Shown: positions 9,701 to 20,603, counted from the first letter of the stretch. The stretch is 64,000 nucleotides of DNA from Arion vulgaris (GCA_020796225.1 CM036754.1:68440000-68503999), one strand, 5' to 3'. Notes: generated by a model not told the origin, from the letters alone. A program made the numbers and translations.

Positions 9701-12430
9701 AAACCACTTTTCCCTGTCCTCAACTATTGTCTATAGAATCATCATGTTTGTGCTTGTCTATAGAATCATCATGTTCGTGCTTATCTACAGAATCATCATG
9801 TTCATGCTTGTCTATTAACAAGTAATTACAAAGTACTGTAGTCTTACAAATTACAAAAACAATGACAAAATACAGCAACGTTTGACCAACAAGGCCTTTA
9901 TCAATCAACGATCAACAGGAGTGACAAATTTAAAAAAATAAAAACATATGGACTACTACATATTCATGTTTTTATTTTTTTAAATTCGTCACTCCTGTTG
10001 TTCATTTGCTTGATAAAGGCCTTGTTGGTCAAACATTAGCTGTATTTTGTCATTGTTTTGTAATTTGTAAAACTACAGTAATTTGTGATAATGTCTTTTG
10101 CCAATCAAATAGTTTTACTGCAGTCTCCTCTATACTGTGCTTGTCTACAGAATCATCATGTTCGTGCTTGTCTACAGAATCATCATGTTCGTGCTTGTCT
10201 ACAGAATCATCATGTTCATGCTTGTCTATAGAATAAAAAAGTTCCTTGAAAAACCACTTTCCTTTTTCCATCAGATTTCGTCTTCCAGTATTTTTTATAT
10301 TTGCAGACATTTTAGAATAATCTATAGTTTTGATTGATCTCTTAAAATATGTTTAATGTCCACAGATATTTTGCGATGAACATCATTCTGAACTGGAAAG
10401 ATCTTTAACAAGACCAGTAACACCTGTTCCATTTGCAAATGATATTAATGAGACATTTTGTGAGCTGGAAGAAAGCATCAAATTACAAACATCTCCCAGC
10501 CCAAATGAAGATGACTATGAGAAGATTGTAGACAGTTATGGCTGGCGAGCTCAAATCCATGGCGATCCGTATCAATTAAAGTCAGTTTTGTTATTGTTGT
10601 TACATTTATCTATGTCAAATTTATGTAACAATTATCTGTCAAATTTATATTGCAATTATCTTGATTTAGTTACAATTTAATGCAAATTTATGCAACAATT
10701 ATCATGTCAAATTTATGCAATTACTAAATTATTTACATTATCAATGTCAAATTTATGAAATATTATGCAAATTTATGCTAATTCATGTCAAATTTATGCA
10801 ACAATTATCTATGTCAAATTTATATTACAATTATAACACACAAATAAAAGTCATCATCCAATAGCTTGTGTAGAAATAAGCTCAAGGAAATTCTCCTTTC
10901 TCCAAGATCAGATAAATGGAAGATATTATATAGACCAATGTAACAACATGAATATAATAAAATATAATGAATACACTTATGGCAAGTAATGCAGATATCA
11001 CACTGAAATCTAAATTGATAAAAATAATAGAGCAGTTCACCTATTTAGATAGAAATTTTGATTGCACTGGAAATGTTGAAAGTAAAATTATGCTACGAAT
11101 TGTCAATGCAACATCAGCTTTTAAAAGTCTAAATAAAATGTGAAACTGCAAGCTATACAGTTTTAAAACTAAATTAATAATTTTCAACTTCAATGTTATA
11201 TCAACTACATGTGAAATGTGTTGCCTGAGAAAAGTTACCAACAACACAAGAAAAGACAGAATCACTAACATCAGCATAAGAAATAAAGTTGGCACAAAAC
11301 CGTGCTTGAATTACATAGAGAAACAAAGAATGAAGTGGTTTGGTCACTTAATAAGAATGCATCCAAACTCCACAGTATACAGTCTTCTACAACAGAACAT
11401 CGGGAAAGAAGGCAAGAGGAAGACAACGGAAAAGATGGTTAGATGGCGTAGCAAAATCCTGTGAAAGAGCAAAGATAACAATCACACAAGCCACCAGAAC
11501 AGCGCAAGACAAAAACAGAAAACATGACACTGGGCAACAACCCGGTAGCAGTGTGACGACAAAAGAAGAAGAAGAATGTTATATCAATCCTAACATATGC
11601 CAGTGAGAGTTGGAAAATGACTGAAGATATAGAAAGTAAGTTGAACGCATTTGAAAATAGGTGTCTGCAAAACATAATGAACATAAAATGGAACAAATTC
11701 AGAAGTGATGAAATAAGAGAAATATCTGGTCAACCACTAGTAACATCTGTTATAAAAAGGAGAAGATGGAGATATGTTGGGCACACCTTCAGAAGAAATG
11801 ATCAAAGAATACCAAACCAGGCATTGAAGTGAGAGGCAAAGGGTTCAAGAACGAAAGGATGCTCTAGGGTAACCATGAAACAAACTGAGAGAAGCAAAAA
11901 ATATCGGACTCAACTCCATGGAAGAGATTGAGCAGGTTGCCCAGGACAGAGTGGTAGGGAAAATTACTTGCAGGCACTGTGTGATAATATATATATATTA
12001 GAGGAATAAATATATATATATATAATATATTTTCCATAGGCCAGTACAAAGTATTGGATAAATAGACTGGAGCCATAGATTATTGAAGAAAATACAAGTT
12101 GGAAATTAGTTTCTCTAATAAGACATTTTTAGATAACTTTATAAACTTTCAGTGATCAATTTTCAAAAGATATTTTCTATTTTCAGGAGGCCAATGAAAC
12201 GTGAAAGTTATGTTGTCAATTGTACGGTAGCAAAACCTCTGCCAGACCCACCTGTTGTTTACATGGAAACCAAGGAACCATTCTTCTACAACACAATTCC
12301 CAGAAAACCCTTGAGTTTTTCTGTAGACAGAGAATGGATGTCTGAAGTTCTTGTAGCTAAGAGACTTGATCTTCAGAAAAGAGAGTCTGGAATCAAATAT
12401 AACTACAAGAATTTTGCTTTTGTTTACTAA
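3792..12430 (+). CDS. Gene 1: unrecognised 229-residue protein, four coding exons
   Basis: Coding exons 3816-3949, 6771-6867, 10366-10580 and 12187-12430 join without a frame break (690 nt including the TAA stop). Phases agree at all three junctions: AG|A for Arg45, a codon-boundary junction after Leu77, and AA|G for Lys149. Every junction has GT and AG ends. The span begins at the probable acceptor 3789-3791, so a 5' untranslated exon may exist. The N-terminus is basic (MVSKKKRPW) and followed by Ser/Thr/Pro-rich sequence. Residues 78-149 are acidic with prolines, and the C-terminus is the best-conserved-looking part (FFYNTIPRKPLSFSVDREWM, then YNYKNFAFVY). No signal peptide or membrane segment is seen. 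I do not recognise the family and assign no function. The gene lies 12 kb upstream of STK36 on the same strand. No AATAAA occurs in the 250 nt after the stop. Confidence 0.8.
3816..3949 (+). CDS. Gene 1 coding exon 1
   Basis: ATG at 3816 is the only start in this frame downstream of a good acceptor (TATAATTTCAG, ending 3791). It encodes residues 1-44 plus two bases of codon 45. The donor is CAG|GTTAGT at 3949/3950. The end of this exon and the first bases of the intron are the seed of the 99-bp array that follows. Confidence 0.75.
3876..5795 (+). repeat. 99-bp array of exon-like modules carrying both splice-site motifs, about 19 copies
   Basis: Each unit holds 72 nt homologous to the end of gene 1 exon 1 plus 27 nt of intron-like sequence. 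The 27 nt start GTTAGTAACT and end TTTGTTTATAG. So every unit has a donor-like and an acceptor-like end, and both parts are divisible by three. Two unit variants alternate irregularly (CTTCTACTTCACAG and CTTGTTCTCCACAG). Units between about 4180 and 4810 are riddled with single-base indels. Confidence 0.9.
5818..6071 (-). mobile_element. SINE family 2 copy with 10-bp target-site duplication
   Basis: Flanked by ATGTCAGATC at 5808-5817 and 6072-6081. The minus-strand 3' tail is GAAGAAG-rich. Related copies are at 61382-61628 (plus, 9-bp duplication) and about 63379-63622 (minus). It sits just after the 99-bp array, inside gene 1 intron 1. Confidence 0.85.
6528..6750. repeat. About 35-bp AT-rich array, about 6 copies, abutting gene 1 exon 2
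   Basis: Repeats of TTTCAATATATTCATTGTTT with a variable spacer. The array ends about 20 nt before the acceptor at 6770. Confidence 0.85.
6771..6867 (+). CDS. Gene 1 coding exon 2
   Basis: The acceptor TGCCTCAG ends at 6770; the donor is CTA|GTAAAT at 6867/6868. With two bases from exon 1 it reads R-IRSATLYRDKVPQPTRP and ends QEQEL at a codon boundary. Phase agreement with both neighbours is the main evidence. Confidence 0.7.
6868..8140. other. Gene 1 intron 2, left part: nothing recognised
   Basis: AT-rich intron with homopolymer T and A runs near 6958 and 7165. I found no supported exon or full mobile element before the 46-bp array. Confidence 0.45.
8145..8575. repeat. 46-bp minisatellite, about 9-10 copies
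   Basis: Units contain CATATTCTACATTTCCAACT followed by a GTTTTAATTT-type stretch and ATGCTAACA. The period of 46 was checked at 8281 and 8327. It lies within gene 1 intron 2. Confidence 0.9.
8735..9828. repeat. 27-bp motif in a higher-order array of about 110 bp
   Basis: The short motif TAGAATCATCATGTTCGTGC occurs two to four times per block, then a spacer with GTTCCTTGAACAAACCAC. Blocks from about 8935 to 9600 show many small indels. Four more copies of the same 27-bp motif lie beyond the fold-back element, at 10135-10232. Confidence 0.9.
9826..10089. repeat. Large imperfect inverted repeat (fold-back), arms about 118 bp, loop about 15 bp
   Basis: The left arm (about 9830-9948) contains TTTGACCAACAAGGCCTTTA. 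The right arm (about 9965-10085) contains TAAAGGCCTTGTTGGTCAAA. The loop lies near 9950-9964. Both sides are flanked by the 27-bp motif. A related single copy is at about 25175-25245 in STK36 intron 1. Confidence 0.85.
10135..10232. repeat. 27-bp motif, 4 clean copies
   Basis: CTACAGAATCATCATGTTCG units continue the 8735-9828 array in the same orientation after the fold-back element. The array stops about 130 nt before gene 1 exon 3. Confidence 0.9.
10366..10580 (+). CDS. Gene 1 coding exon 3
   Basis: The acceptor is GTCCACAG ending 10365; the donor is TTAAA|GTCAGT at 10580/10581. It encodes residues 78-148 and starts the Lys149 codon: IFCDEHHSELERSLTRPVTP, a Glu/Asp-rich stretch, then YGWRAQIHGDPYQL. 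Codon-like substitution patterns cannot be judged from one copy, but the 215-nt open frame and phases support it. Confidence 0.8.
10600..10845. repeat. Loose array of about 24 bp, starts 20 nt into gene 1 intron 3
   Basis: Degenerate copies of TGTCAAATTTATGCAACAAT with deletions. This is another array close to a donor site. Confidence 0.75.
10978..11975 (+). mobile_element. LINE family A fragment, split by a nested insertion
   Basis: Homologous to 22855-23515. The left part (10978-11204) encodes the EQFTYL region and the right part (11575-11975) encodes GQPLVTSVIKRRRWRYVGHT, a typical post-core region of non-LTR reverse transcriptases. A different LINE end interrupts it at 11205-11574. It carries stops and frameshifts and lies in gene 1 intron 3. 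Confidence 0.8.
11205..11574 (+). mobile_element. Nested 5'-truncated LINE family C insertion with 13-bp target duplication
   Basis: Flanked by AATGTTATATCAA at 11192-11204 and 11575-11587. It encodes CEMCCLRKVTNNTRKDRI and KQRMKWFGHLIRMHPNS and ends in a GAAGAAGAAG tail. Removing it and one duplication restores LINE A continuity as seen at 22855-23515. Confidence 0.9.
12187..12430 (+). CDS. Gene 1 coding exon 4 (terminal)
   Basis: The acceptor TATTTTCAG ends at 12186; the stop TAA is at 12428-12430. It encodes residues 149-229: RPMKRESYVVNCTVAKPLPD, PPVVYMETKEPFFYNTIPRK and the C-terminal YNYKNFAFVY. Codon use looks like coding sequence and no repeat overlaps it, so this is the best-supported exon of gene 1. 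Confidence 0.85.
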
Positions 12431-12651
12431 AATTGAACTCACATTTATTTGACTGCAAATATTTATTTATGGCTGGTTATCAATTTTTGCAACCAAAGAT
12501 TTCTTGGTCAATGATTTTAACATCAAATATAAAAGTGATTGCATTTCATATCATTGTTGTTGGTTAATCTCAAACTGATGTCACTTCACTCTAGATAAAC
12601 ATTGGTCTTTGTGGCAGATAACAAAGGATATGCATGCTGATAGTTCCTGTA

Positions 12652-12682
<31 letters not shown>

Positions 12683-13149
12683 ATGTTCAGCTTTTATTCA
12701 TGTGTACATGACAACCTGGCAGAGAGATGTGAAGGTTGAGATTTTTTAAATGAACCAGTCCTAGAAAACTTTACAAATGATGATCACAGATTCAGAAAAT
12801 GAGTTTTTTTTGGCTGTCCACATCATAAGCCATAATGATCTTTGATTGCATCATCAAGCAATATATAAGGAAACTGGAAAACTAGTTAGAATTTATATCT
12901 CTGCACTGTCATGGTATTCCCATAGGTGCTCAGTTCCTATCTGCTAAACTGAAAGCCTCATTTGCTAAACTGATGGCTTGATATTTATCATTTACTCAAG
13001 ACAGTATGGGTAACCACTTTCATCTGGTTAGACTAGAGAATCAACTGTACAGGAAATTGATCTCTATGTGTTGATGACTGACTCAGCAAACTGTTACTTA
13101 TCAAGGATGAGTGTTCAAAGATACAAGAAAAAGAAGATGACTCATTTAT
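12431..13149. other. Gene 1 3' flank and intergenic sequence
   Basis: Contains a CA/TA microsatellite at about 12653-12682. No coding or mobile element was recognised. Confidence 0.5.
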
Positions 13150-13745
13150 AGTGCACTCTGCAGTACATCACATTGTTATAGAACAATCTATTATAGTACA
13201 TCACATTATTATAGTACAATCTATTATACAGGGTGTTCAAGATAATTGCAGCCCCATTGATAATTCGAAACTTGCCAGGTACACATTGAGTTGTGTTTAT
13301 TTACTATTAAAACCGGTTCTGACTAGCTTGTCCTACGTTACATTTGTTCATGCCCTTCTCGCACTACAATTACACACCATCACACAACCTTGACCTATAC
13401 TACGTCATAACTGAACCTTCTCATTTCCATACATATATGCCAGATTAGCTCCATTCACAGGCTGCTTTTAAGTTGAACACCCTGTAGTACATCACATTAT
13501 TATAGCATAATCTATTATAGTACATCACATTATTATAGCACAATCTATTATAGTACATCACATTGTTGTAGCACAATCTATTATAGTACATCACATTGTT
13601 ATAGCACAGTCTATTATAGCACATCACACTATTATAGCACAATCTATTATAGTACATCACATTATTATAGCACAGTCTACTGCAGTACATCACATTATTA
13701 TAGCACAATCTATTATAGTACATCACATTATTATAACACATCTAT
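13150..13745. repeat. 33-bp minisatellite, interrupted by a MITE
   Basis: Units contain CTATTATAGTACATCACATT and TATAGCACAAT. The array begins before 13229 and resumes at 13487. A looser, decayed continuation with TATAGCACACTCT motifs runs to about 13990. Confidence 0.9.
13229..13484. mobile_element. Tc1/mariner-type MITE with TA target duplication
   Basis: The ends are CAGGGTGTTCAA and TTGAACACCCTG (12 bp perfect, about 24 bp with mismatches), flanked by TA at 13227-13228 and 13485-13486. Excision of the 256 bp plus one TA restores an intact 33-bp array unit. It has no transposase frame. Family assignment rests on the TA duplication and terminal sequence. Confidence 0.85.
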
Positions 13746-14109
13746 TTACAGATGTTGTGATTCAGCACAAAACAATGTAATGCAAAACCTATAGTCTTCT
13801 GAAGCCAATGATGATAATAACACATAATGTTAAAGCATATTATAGTATACCAATCACTGGTATAGTACACTCTGTTATAACATTCATTGTTATAGCACTC
13901 TAATATTACACTAGCTGTTATAGCACACTCTATTGTGTCATACTCTATTATAGCACACTCTGTTACAGCACACTCTATCCTAGCACACACTTTTTGTACA
14001 TTATAAGATAGCATACTCTAATTTTGTAAACCTTATTTTTCACATCAACAAATAAAATAAACATTTTCATAAACACATATATTTGGTGTTTGCTGTAAAT
14101 AATGTCATA

Positions 14110-17090
14110 TGGAACATACTACATGTGCTCTGCCACACAGAATGTCATTTGGAACATATAACATGTAGTCTGCTACACAGAATGAAACATATTACATGTA
14201 GTCTGCTACACAGAATGAAACATATTACATGTAACCTTCTACACAGAATGAAACATATTACATGTAGTCTGCTACACAGAATGAAACATTACATGTAGTC
14301 TGCTACACAGAATGAAACATATTACATGTAGTCTGCTACACAGAATGAAACATATTACATGTAGCCTGCTACACAGAATGAAACATATTACATGTAGTCT
14401 GCTACACAGAATGAAACATATTACATGTAGTCTGCTACACAGAATGAAACATATTACATGTAGTCTGCTACACAGAATGAAACATTACATGTAGCCTGCT
14501 ACAAAAGAATGAAACATATTACATGTAGTCTGCTACACAGAATGAAACATATTACATGTAGCCTGCTACACAGAATGAAATATTACATGTAGCCTGCAAC
14601 ACAGAATGAAACATGTCATTGTAGTCTAGCTAACATAATGAAACATATTACATGTAACCTGCACAAGAATGAAACTATTAGATGTAGCACTCAACAGAAT
14701 GAAACATACATGTAGCCTGCTACACAGAATGAAACATATTACATGTAGCCTCTACAGAAATGAAACATGTCACATGTAGTCTGCTTACACAGAATGAAAC
14801 ATGTTACATGTAGTCTGTACACAGAATGAAACATATTACATGTACCTCTATACAGAATGAAACATATTACATGTAGCCTGCTTACATCAGAATGAAACAT
14901 GTTACATGTAGCTGCTACACAGAATGAAACATATACATGTAGCTGCTACACAGAATGAAACATATTACATGTAGTCTCACACAGAATGAAACATATTACA
15001 TGTAGTCTGCTTACACAGAATGAAACATATTACATAGCCTGCTACATCAGAATGAAACAGTCACATGTATCTGCCTACACAGAATGAAACATGTTACATG
15101 TAGTCTGTCTACACAGAATGAAACATGTTACATTTTGCCTGCTACACAGAATAAACATGTACATGTAAGTTTCTAACAGAATGAAAATATTAATGTAGTC
15201 TGCTACAAGAATGAAACATATATCATGTAGCTGCTACAAGAATGAAACATATTAATGTAGTCTGTACAAGAATGAAACATATTACATGTAACCTTCAACA
15301 CAGAATGAAAATGTTACATGTGTTGCTACATAGAATGAACATATTACATGTAGTTGTTACACAATGAAATATTACATGTACGCTATAACAGAATGAAACA
15401 TATTACATTGTGCTGTACACATGAATGAAACTATATTCATTAGCTGCTAAGAATGAAACATGTTACATTAGTCTACAAGAATGAAAATATTACTGTATTC
15501 TCTCACAGAATGAAACATGTATACATGAGTCTGACACAGAATGAAACATATTACATGTAGTCTGCTACACAGAATGAAACATATTACATGTAGTCTGCAT
15601 CCAGAATGAATCATATTTACATGTAGCCTGCTACATAGAATGAAACATATTACATGTAGCTAGTACACAGAATGAAACATTACATGTAGCCTGCTACACA
15701 GAATGAAACATGTTACATTAGGCCTGCTACAGAATGAAACATGTCACATGTAGCTGCTACACAGAATGAAACATGTCAATGTAGTCTCACACAGAATGAA
15801 ACATATTACATGTAGTCTGTACACAGAATGAAACATATTACATGTAGTCTGCTACACAGAATGAAACATATTACATGTAGCCTGCTACACAGAATGAAAC
15901 ATATTACATGTAGCCTGCTACACAGAATGAAACATATTACATGTAGCCTGCTACACAGAATGAAACATATTACATGTAGTCTGCTACACAGAATGAAACA
16001 TATTACATGTAGTCTGCTACACAGAATGAAACATATTACATGTAGTCTGCTACACAGAATGAAACATATTACATGTATTCTGCTACACAGAATGAAACAT
16101 GTTACATGTAGTCTGCTACACAGAATGAAACATGTTACATGTAGCCTGCTACACAGAATGAAACATTACATGTAGCCTGCTACACAGAATGAAACATGTT
16201 ACATGTAGCCTGCTACACAGAATGAAACATGTTACATGTAGCCTGCTACACAGAATGAAACATATTACATGTAGCCTGCTACACAGAATGAAACATATTA
16301 CATGTAGCCTGCTACACAGAATGAAACATATTACATGTAGTCTGCTACACAGAATGAAACATATTACATGTAGTCTGCTACACAGAATGAAACATATTAC
16401 ATGTAGTCTGCTACACAGAATGAAACATATTACATGTATTCTGCTACACAGAATGAAACATGTTACATGTAGTCTCACACAGAATGAAACATGTTACATG
16501 TAGCCTGCTACACAGAATGAAACATGTCACATGTAGTCTGCTACACAGAATGAAACATTACATGTAGCCTGCTACACAGAATGAAACATGTTACATGTAG
16601 CCTGCTACACAGAATGAAACATGTTACATGTAGCCTGCTACACAGAATGAAACATGTTACATGTAGTCTGCTACACAGAATGAAACATATTACATGTAGT
16701 CTGCTACACAGAATGAAACATATTACATGTAGCCTGCTACACAGAATGAAACATATTACATGTAGCCTGCTACACAGAATGAAACATGTTACATGTAGTC
16801 TGCTACACAGAATGAAACATATTACATGTAGTCTGCTACACAGAATGAAACATATTACATGTAGCCTGCTACACAGAATGAAACATATTACATGTAGCCT
16901 GCTACACAGAATGAAACATGTTACATGTAGTCTGCTACACAGAATGAAACATATTACATGTAGCCTGCTACACAGAATGAAACATGTTACATGTAGTCTG
17001 CTACACAGAATGAAACATATTACATGTAGTCTGCTACACAGAATGAAACATGTTACATGTAGTCTGCTACACAGAATGAAACATGTATTT
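14110..17090. repeat. 33-bp minisatellite, about 90 copies (3 kb)
   Basis: The unit contains CAGAATGAAACATATTACAT then GTAGYCTGCTACA; the period was checked at 16681 and 16714. Binary variants (ATATTAC/ATGTTAC, AGTCTG/AGCCTG) are interspersed. The stretch of about 14500-15830 is full of one-base deletions while both flanks are clean. Because the unit is 33 bp, frames stay open on both strands; these are not genes. Confidence 0.97.
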
Positions 17091-17460
17091 TTATCTAGAC
17101 ATTTTATATAAATTTATATCTATCTATCACTGTTTGTTGAATATACTGCACAAGTGATGTTTATTGTCATCTGTTAGTTTGAGAGTATGTAGTTCAACTA
17201 CACATAGAAGCTCCCATAAACAGCATGCATCGGAATAGTTTTTAAAAAACTAATGTCCAAGAAAGCACTTTAGACCCCTACGGTGTGTAAAATGGACACA
17301 TCCAAATGTTGGTCATAGTGTATGCTTACTATCCAACAGTATACACATTTGTACAGATGGGTAACTAAGATTTTACAAGCAGAAAAAACCCCACATTAAA
17401 GTACCACATCTGGAGTTATACTGTAGCATAGTATCAGATCTGATTGTTCATAGGAAGGCC
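17091..17460. other. Short unique spacer
   Basis: Intergenic sequence between two arrays. Nothing recognised. Confidence 0.5.
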
Positions 17461-17464
17461 ATCA

Positions 17465-17700
17465 GAGCTGACTAATACCATCAGAGCTGTCTAATACCAT
17501 CAGAGCTGACTAATACCATCAGAGCTGTCTAATACCATCAGAGCTGACTAATACCATCAGAGCTAATACCATCAAAGCTGACTAATACCATCAGAGCTGA
17601 CTAATACCATCAGAGCTAATACCATCAGAGCTGACTAATACCATCAGAGCTGACTAATACCATCAAAGCTAACTAATACCATCAGAGCTGACTAATGCTA
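17465..17700. repeat. 19-bp array, about 13 copies
   Basis: ATACCATCAGAGCTGACTA units with a shortened variant (AGAGCTAATACC). Confidence 0.92.
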
Positions 17701-18440
17701 AAAACAAACGCCCATAAAACAAGACAGTTACGTTACTCTAATTTGTAATTCTGTGTTTGTGTATGTTAGGTTTTGTAACATATTTATTACAGGCAAAACT
17801 ATATCTTTCATTGTTGTACTTCTACGAGTTAACATAAACATAATAATAAATATGTATTAATATTAATAAGTTATTAGCTTGTGCTAATCAAAGTTTATTT
17901 ATTTCTACAAATAATTGTAAATATTTCATTTAGCTGCTAATGAATCAAATATATTATTGTATTAAAGTAGATAGCATTGACTTGGTCTAATTAAATCACA
18001 TATCAACAAATTGTAACTGGTAAAAATGGCTGTACATGTTAATAGCATTTAATAAGAAATAGTTTATTTTATAATTGACATGTAGGGGTAAATATGTCAC
18101 ATTCTTCTTCAAATATTATTGTACTTGATAATAAAGTTAATGATATTGGTAATTATAGGTTAGTTTGAGTTGTTTGTTTTGTTGTCTTTTTCCTGTATTT
18201 ATGTTTTATAGACTTTATTTTCAACTTGCATTGTAAGAATAAGAAATGTTATTAAAAAATAAAAACAGACAAGAGAAATACCGAAAGAAAACATACTGGA
18301 TATGTTCATCTCACAGCTATGAATAATGTAATAAACAGATGGAGGTGGTGAGGTAGTTAATAGCATTAGACAATAGGCAGAGAAAGTACTGGAGACCCAT
18401 GGTCAAGAAAGAATGAGAGATGGTCTTGAACAACAGCTAA
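17701..18440. other. AT-rich intergenic stretch
   Basis: No exon, array or recognisable mobile element found. Confidence 0.5.
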
Positions 18441-18444
18441 GTCT

Positions 18445-18830
18445 GCATGCTTCAGCATCCCTATTGTTCTATGATTAGTCATGCAAATGTTCAGCATCCA
18501 TATTGTTCTATGATTAGTCATGTCAATGTTCAACATCCATATTGTTCTATGATTAGTCATGCAAATGTTCAGCATCCATATTATTCTATGATTAGTCATG
18601 TCAACTTCATCATCCTGATTGTTCTATGATTAGTCATGCAAATGTTCAGCATCCATATTGTTCTATGATTAGTCACGTCATCGTTCAGCATCCCTATTGT
18701 TCTATGATTAGTCATGTCACGTTCAACATCCTATGTTCATGATTAGTCACGCAACGTCAGCATCCTATTGTTCTATGATTAGTCATGCCAATGTTGAGAT
18801 CCTAGTGTTCCATGTTAGTCATGTCATGAA
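18445..18830. repeat. 39-bp array, about 10 copies
   Basis: Units contain TTCAGCATCCATATTGTTCT and ATGATTAGTCATG. The right third carries small indels. Confidence 0.92.
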
Positions 18831-18879
18831 TGTTGTTTCTTATTTAGTGTCAAGACTGCTCATTAGCTATGATATTAAC

Positions 18880-19200
18880 ACCTTGCATTGCATGATGTAT
18901 ATGATGCACATCACCTCCATGCAAGATGTACATGACAAACATCACCACCTTCAGATGTATTGATAACATCACCACCTTGCAAGATGTATATGACAAACAT
19001 CATCACCTATCACCTTGCAAGATGTGTATGAACATCACTTGCAAGATGTATATAACAACATCACCTTGCAAGATTTATATACAAACATCATCACCTTGCA
19101 ATATGTATATGGTGAACATCATCACCTTGCAAGATGTATATGACAAACATCATCACCTTGCAAGATATATAGAGTGAACATCATCACCTTGCAAGATGTG
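18880..19200 (+). repeat. About 33-bp array grown from LINE coding sequence
   Basis: Units contain CATCACCTTGCAAGATGTAT. The last unit runs directly into LINE sequence (19183-19330) that aligns with 32808-32930, where the same motif (CTCACCTTGCAAAATGTTTA) occurs once as normal reverse-transcriptase code. Confidence 0.85.
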
Positions 19201-19380
19201 TATGATGAATTAATGGAGAAGATCAAAGTTATCAGAACAACAATATCTCATCTAGATACAGAACATGTATTATTCTGGGAAGCTGCCAGTCAAAGAAAGG
19301 GGCTTGGGATAATGCTGGAAAGATTGAATATGATTTTTGCGAGGTCATTCATTGAAAAGATGAGATTAAGACTGTGATGA
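19183..19380 (+). mobile_element. LINE fragment, reverse-transcriptase region (DVYDELMEKI)
   Basis: It reads LQDVYDELMEKIKV, then SHLDTEHVLFWE. This matches the KVFEKI...NQSGF region of CR1/Jockey-type reverse transcriptases and the copy at 32560-33000. Short and degraded. Confidence 0.6.
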
Positions 19381-19539
19381 TTTACTTGATGGATGCTTCT
19401 AACACAGCCAACTTTGTGACCCTGCTGCTTTCTTGTGGGGGAGTGTCACTCATTGGATCGTGAGCTGGTTTGCTGCTTCTCTGATGGAGAAGACCGTTGA
19501 AATATGTTTAGAACATGAACATCAGACACTGCACGTATA

Positions 19540-20160
19540 TTATGGTGACTGCTATAGGTTTCGTCTTTAGCATCCGTGTTTATCAACATCTCTCTCTTCA
19601 CCTTCCAAAGGAGCACAGGTCTTCAACACACTTCTTCCATCCTTTCCTCTTTCCTGCCATCCCTTCCAATTCTTTCCATGTTTTACCTATCCTTTTAATA
19701 TCAGCCTACAGCTCTCTTCTCCAGGTATGTCTAGGCATTCCCCTACTCCTCTTTCCCTGTGGGTTCCAAAACAGTGCCTGTCTTGCAATGCTTTCTGTCA
19801 GTCTTCTCAATGTGTGTCCTGTCCATCGCCAGCATCTCTTCTTTAGCTCTTGCTCCACTGGCATCTGCTTAGTTCCTTTTCTGGGTTCCTCGTTTGTAAT
19901 CTTATCATACCATCTCAGTCCCTCTATTCTACGTAATCATCCATTTATGAAGGTATGTAGTTTTCTTGTGGTTTCTTTTGTTGTCTTCCAGATTTCGGAG
20001 CCATAGAATAGCACTGACTTCACAATTGATTGAAAGATTCTCAGCTTTGTGTTTGTTTTGATTTCCTTTGACTTCCAAATCTTGCTCAATGCAATAAAGT
20101 TTCCCCTTGCTTTTAGTATTCTTATCTTGACATGTTTTATCAACATCTACATAGAATAAG
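19540..20160 (-). mobile_element. LINE family D fragment, reverse-transcriptase C-terminal region
   Basis: The minus strand reads KARGNFIALSKIWKSKEIKT, SVLFYGSEIWKTTKETTRKL, then after one stop LRRIEGL, QMPVEQELKKRCWRWTGHTL and RGMPRHTWRREL. These are standard post-core blocks of non-LTR elements. Only one in-frame stop is evident, so it is fairly young. Confidence 0.8.
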
Positions 20161-20590
20161 TTCAACTCTCGGAGATGGGCAAAACATGATGTTTGCTGAG
20201 GATAACTTAACATGTAGGACTGAATCGAGAGACGAAATTTGTATGAAACCCGCAGCGAACATAACATGTCCTATCACACTGCTACAACGAGTCTAGCTCA
20301 TATATAAATACACTACATGTATAATTTAACAAACATCACAGTATATGCCCACACACAAGAGACATGGGCTGATACTGCTACATGAGGATGGTGGTTGATG
20401 TTGCTACTGTTGTCCTTCAATCTAAGACCCCATTTACTATGACTGTAATTGTGTCCTACTCTCTGAGGCAGGAAGGTTAAAGAAGGCAGGTTGTGGTCTG
20501 AATCAATCTTGTCTATCAAAACTGTTTACCCCCGAGAAGTTATATTGGTATTCCGTCCAAGTCGTGCTGACCCCCGGGAACTTACGTTGG
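20161..20590. other. Intergenic sequence, partial direct repeats
   Basis: A phrase GTATTCCGTCCAAGTCGTGC occurs near 20551 and 20769, on both sides of the inserted SINE, so the target itself was repetitive. No gene seen. Confidence 0.4.
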
Positions 20591-20603
20591 TATTCTGTTT
20601 AAG

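Noticed and set aside
14110..17090. CRISPR-like array
   Set aside because: Repeats are directly adjacent without unique spacers, in a eukaryotic genome. The same holds for the other arrays.
14083..17111. Repetitive frames such as HITCSLLHRMK as a secreted or antifreeze-like repeat protein
   Set aside because: 33-bp period artefact. Both strands are open, there is no start context or splice support, and the frame breaks wherever the array has one-base losses.
19515..20006. 163-codon plus frame rich in Leu, Ser and Phe (membrane-protein-like)
   Set aside because: It is the antisense of LINE family D code on the minus strand.
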